Positions 63,260 to 64,000 of a DNA stretch of 64,000 bases are shown here, one piece after another (within the stretch, counting starts at the first letter, position 1; each line of letters opens with the position of its first letter). The notes under the pieces were generated by a model that saw only the letters and a list, made by a program, of their open reading frames with translations, searched no databases and was not told the DNA's origin. The stretch is taken from NCBI RefSeq assembly GCF_022811605.1, contig NZ_CP094533.1:186001-250000 (forward strand), written 5' to 3'. The position numbers and the translations under genes are program-made. The DNA comes from Agromyces soli. Its GTDB lineage: Bacteria; Actinomycetota; Actinomycetes; Actinomycetales; Microbacteriaceae.

Positions 63260-63378
63260 TGCCGTGTTCATTCCTCGTGTGGGGTGCGTCGCATCGAACG
63301 GATGCCGCGCGCGACGCGATGAATAGGGGTCGCGGAGATCAGCGACAACAACACAGCGAAGAGTTCACGGACGACAGC

Positions 63379-64000
63379 CTAGCCGGTCGCCTCCGCCCGG
63401 CGCTTGGCCGATCCCTTCGCGGGGAACAGCGTCTCGGACTCCTCGAGCGACATGCCGTTCGTCTCGGGCACCTTGAGGAACACGAAGACGAAGGACAGCG
63501 CGGCGAACAGCGCGTACATCCCGTAGGTGAAGAGGAGGGAGAAGTCGCTGAGCGCGGGGAAGCTGACCGTGATGAGGAAGTTCGCGATCCACTGCGCGGC
63601 TGCGGCGAGGCCGAGGGCGCGCGCGCGGATGCGGTTCGGGAAGATCTCGCCGAGCAGCACCCAGACGAGCGGCCCCCACGAGAAGCCGAAGAACACCACG
63701 AACAGGTTCGCCGCGACGAGCGCCACCGGCCCCCAGGCGCCGGGCAGCGAGACCTCGCCGTCGACCGTCACGGAGTTCGCGAAGGAGAGCGCCATCGCCG
63801 CGAGCGACACCGTCATGCCCGCCGAGCCGACGAGCAGCAGCGGCCGGCGGCCGACCCGGTCGACGAGCGCGATCGCGACGAAGGTGACGACGATGTTCGT
63901 CACGGAGGTGATCACCGAGATGAGCAGCGAGTTCGACTCGTCGAAGCCGACCGCCTTCCAGAGGGTCGTCGAGTAGTAGAAGATCACGTTGATGCCGACG
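63379..64000 (-). CDS. Sugar porter MFS transporter, C-terminal part (5' end outside window)
   Basis: About 207 residues from the window edge to the stop at 63379. NVIFYYSTTLWKAVGF, ALVDRVGRRPLLLVGS and the highly conserved WGPLVWVLLGEIFPNRIRARALGLAAAAQWIANFL (with PETNG near the end) are hallmarks of the sugar porter family (XylE/GalP-like). It imports a sugar with protons; the N-terminal half lies beyond base 64000. Confidence 0.9.
   Translation of the reverse strand, partial: VGINVIFYYSTTLWKAVGFDESNSLLISVITSVTNIVVTFVAIALVDRVGRRPLLLVGSAGMTVSLAAMALSFANSVTVDGEVSLPGAWGPVALVAANLFVVFFGFSWGPLVWVLLGEIFPNRIRARALGLAAAAQWIANFLITVSFPALSDFSLLFTYGMYALFAALSFVFVFLKVPETNGMSLEESETLFPAKGSAKRRAEATG

Noticed and set aside
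63272..63364. SAM or other riboswitch upstream of the cystathionine beta-synthase gene
   Set aside because: The leader is short and I could not find the conserved stems of a known riboswitch.

Overview
The window is 64 kb of chromosome from a high-GC actinobacterium. Codon use is strongly G/C-ending, ATGA or GTGA overlaps between genes are common, and the class Ib nrdHIEF set, the MHS-type transporters and the many LacI, GntR and SorC regulators fit a member of the Microbacteriaceae (soil or plant associated). That placement is inferred from style and gene content; there is no rRNA marker in the window. I saw no rRNA, tRNA or CRISPR array.

Layout. 1-3.6 kb: the end of an ABC import operon (binding protein, two permeases, ATPase), followed by an ectB-like aminotransferase at 3.65-4.9 kb. 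5.0-9.8 kb: an accessory patch of secreted or anchored proteins of unknown function, a DUF6226-like gene, and fused remnants of a penicillin-binding protein and an AbiEi-like antitoxin. 9.8-12.4 kb: a resolvase-fold protein, an alpha/beta hydrolase, a bifunctional nuclease and a TetR regulator facing an SDR gene. 13.4-17.0 kb: a transporter-sulfatase-GntR operon. 17.3-24.6 kb: another MHS transporter and a divided sugar or sugar-alcohol locus (class II aldolase, pentitol-type transporter, SorC regulator, 2-hydroxyacid dehydrogenase, FGGY kinase) tied together by a shared TTGTTCACAG box. 24.8-31.0 kb: PAP2 phosphatase, polysaccharide deacetylase, carboxylesterase, FAD monooxygenase with MarR, and a Tat-exported metallo-beta-lactamase-fold enzyme. 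31.8-33.6 kb: an AadA-like nucleotidyltransferase, a small unknown protein and a YoaK-like membrane protein. 33.7-41.0 kb: an acyl-CoA catabolic operon (signal-less binding protein, CoA ligase, CoA transferase, enoyl-CoA hydratase) with a transporter and a LacI regulator. 41.1-45.0 kb: nrdHIEF. 45.3-49.6 kb: acyltransferase, a two-component system and a HhH-GPD protein. 50.2-55.6 kb: a multiple-sugar ABC importer with a LacI regulator. 56.2-60.6 kb: small secreted and membrane proteins, an MFS exporter, a cyclase-family fusion and an APC permease. 60.7-63.3 kb: cystathionine gamma-synthase and beta-synthase. From 63.4 kb to the edge: the C-terminal part of a sugar porter.

The features least explained by ordinary annotation are these. 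(1) Five copies of a long palindrome lie just past stop codons between 13.3 and 25.6 kb. Their core sequence is conserved while their outer arms change together, so pairing is kept. (2) Two inserts of about 740 bp, at 31.0-31.7 kb and 56.0-56.7 kb, are each bounded by a duplicated, slightly diverged copy of the neighbouring gene's 3' end and share a 17-nt motif near the left edge; together they look like a small family of gene-tail-targeted cassettes. (3) A 51-bp control sequence occurs upstream of both the histidine-kinase operon and the neighbouring acyltransferase, suggesting one regulon. Several local regulators have matching operator-like sites that link transporters to catabolic genes.
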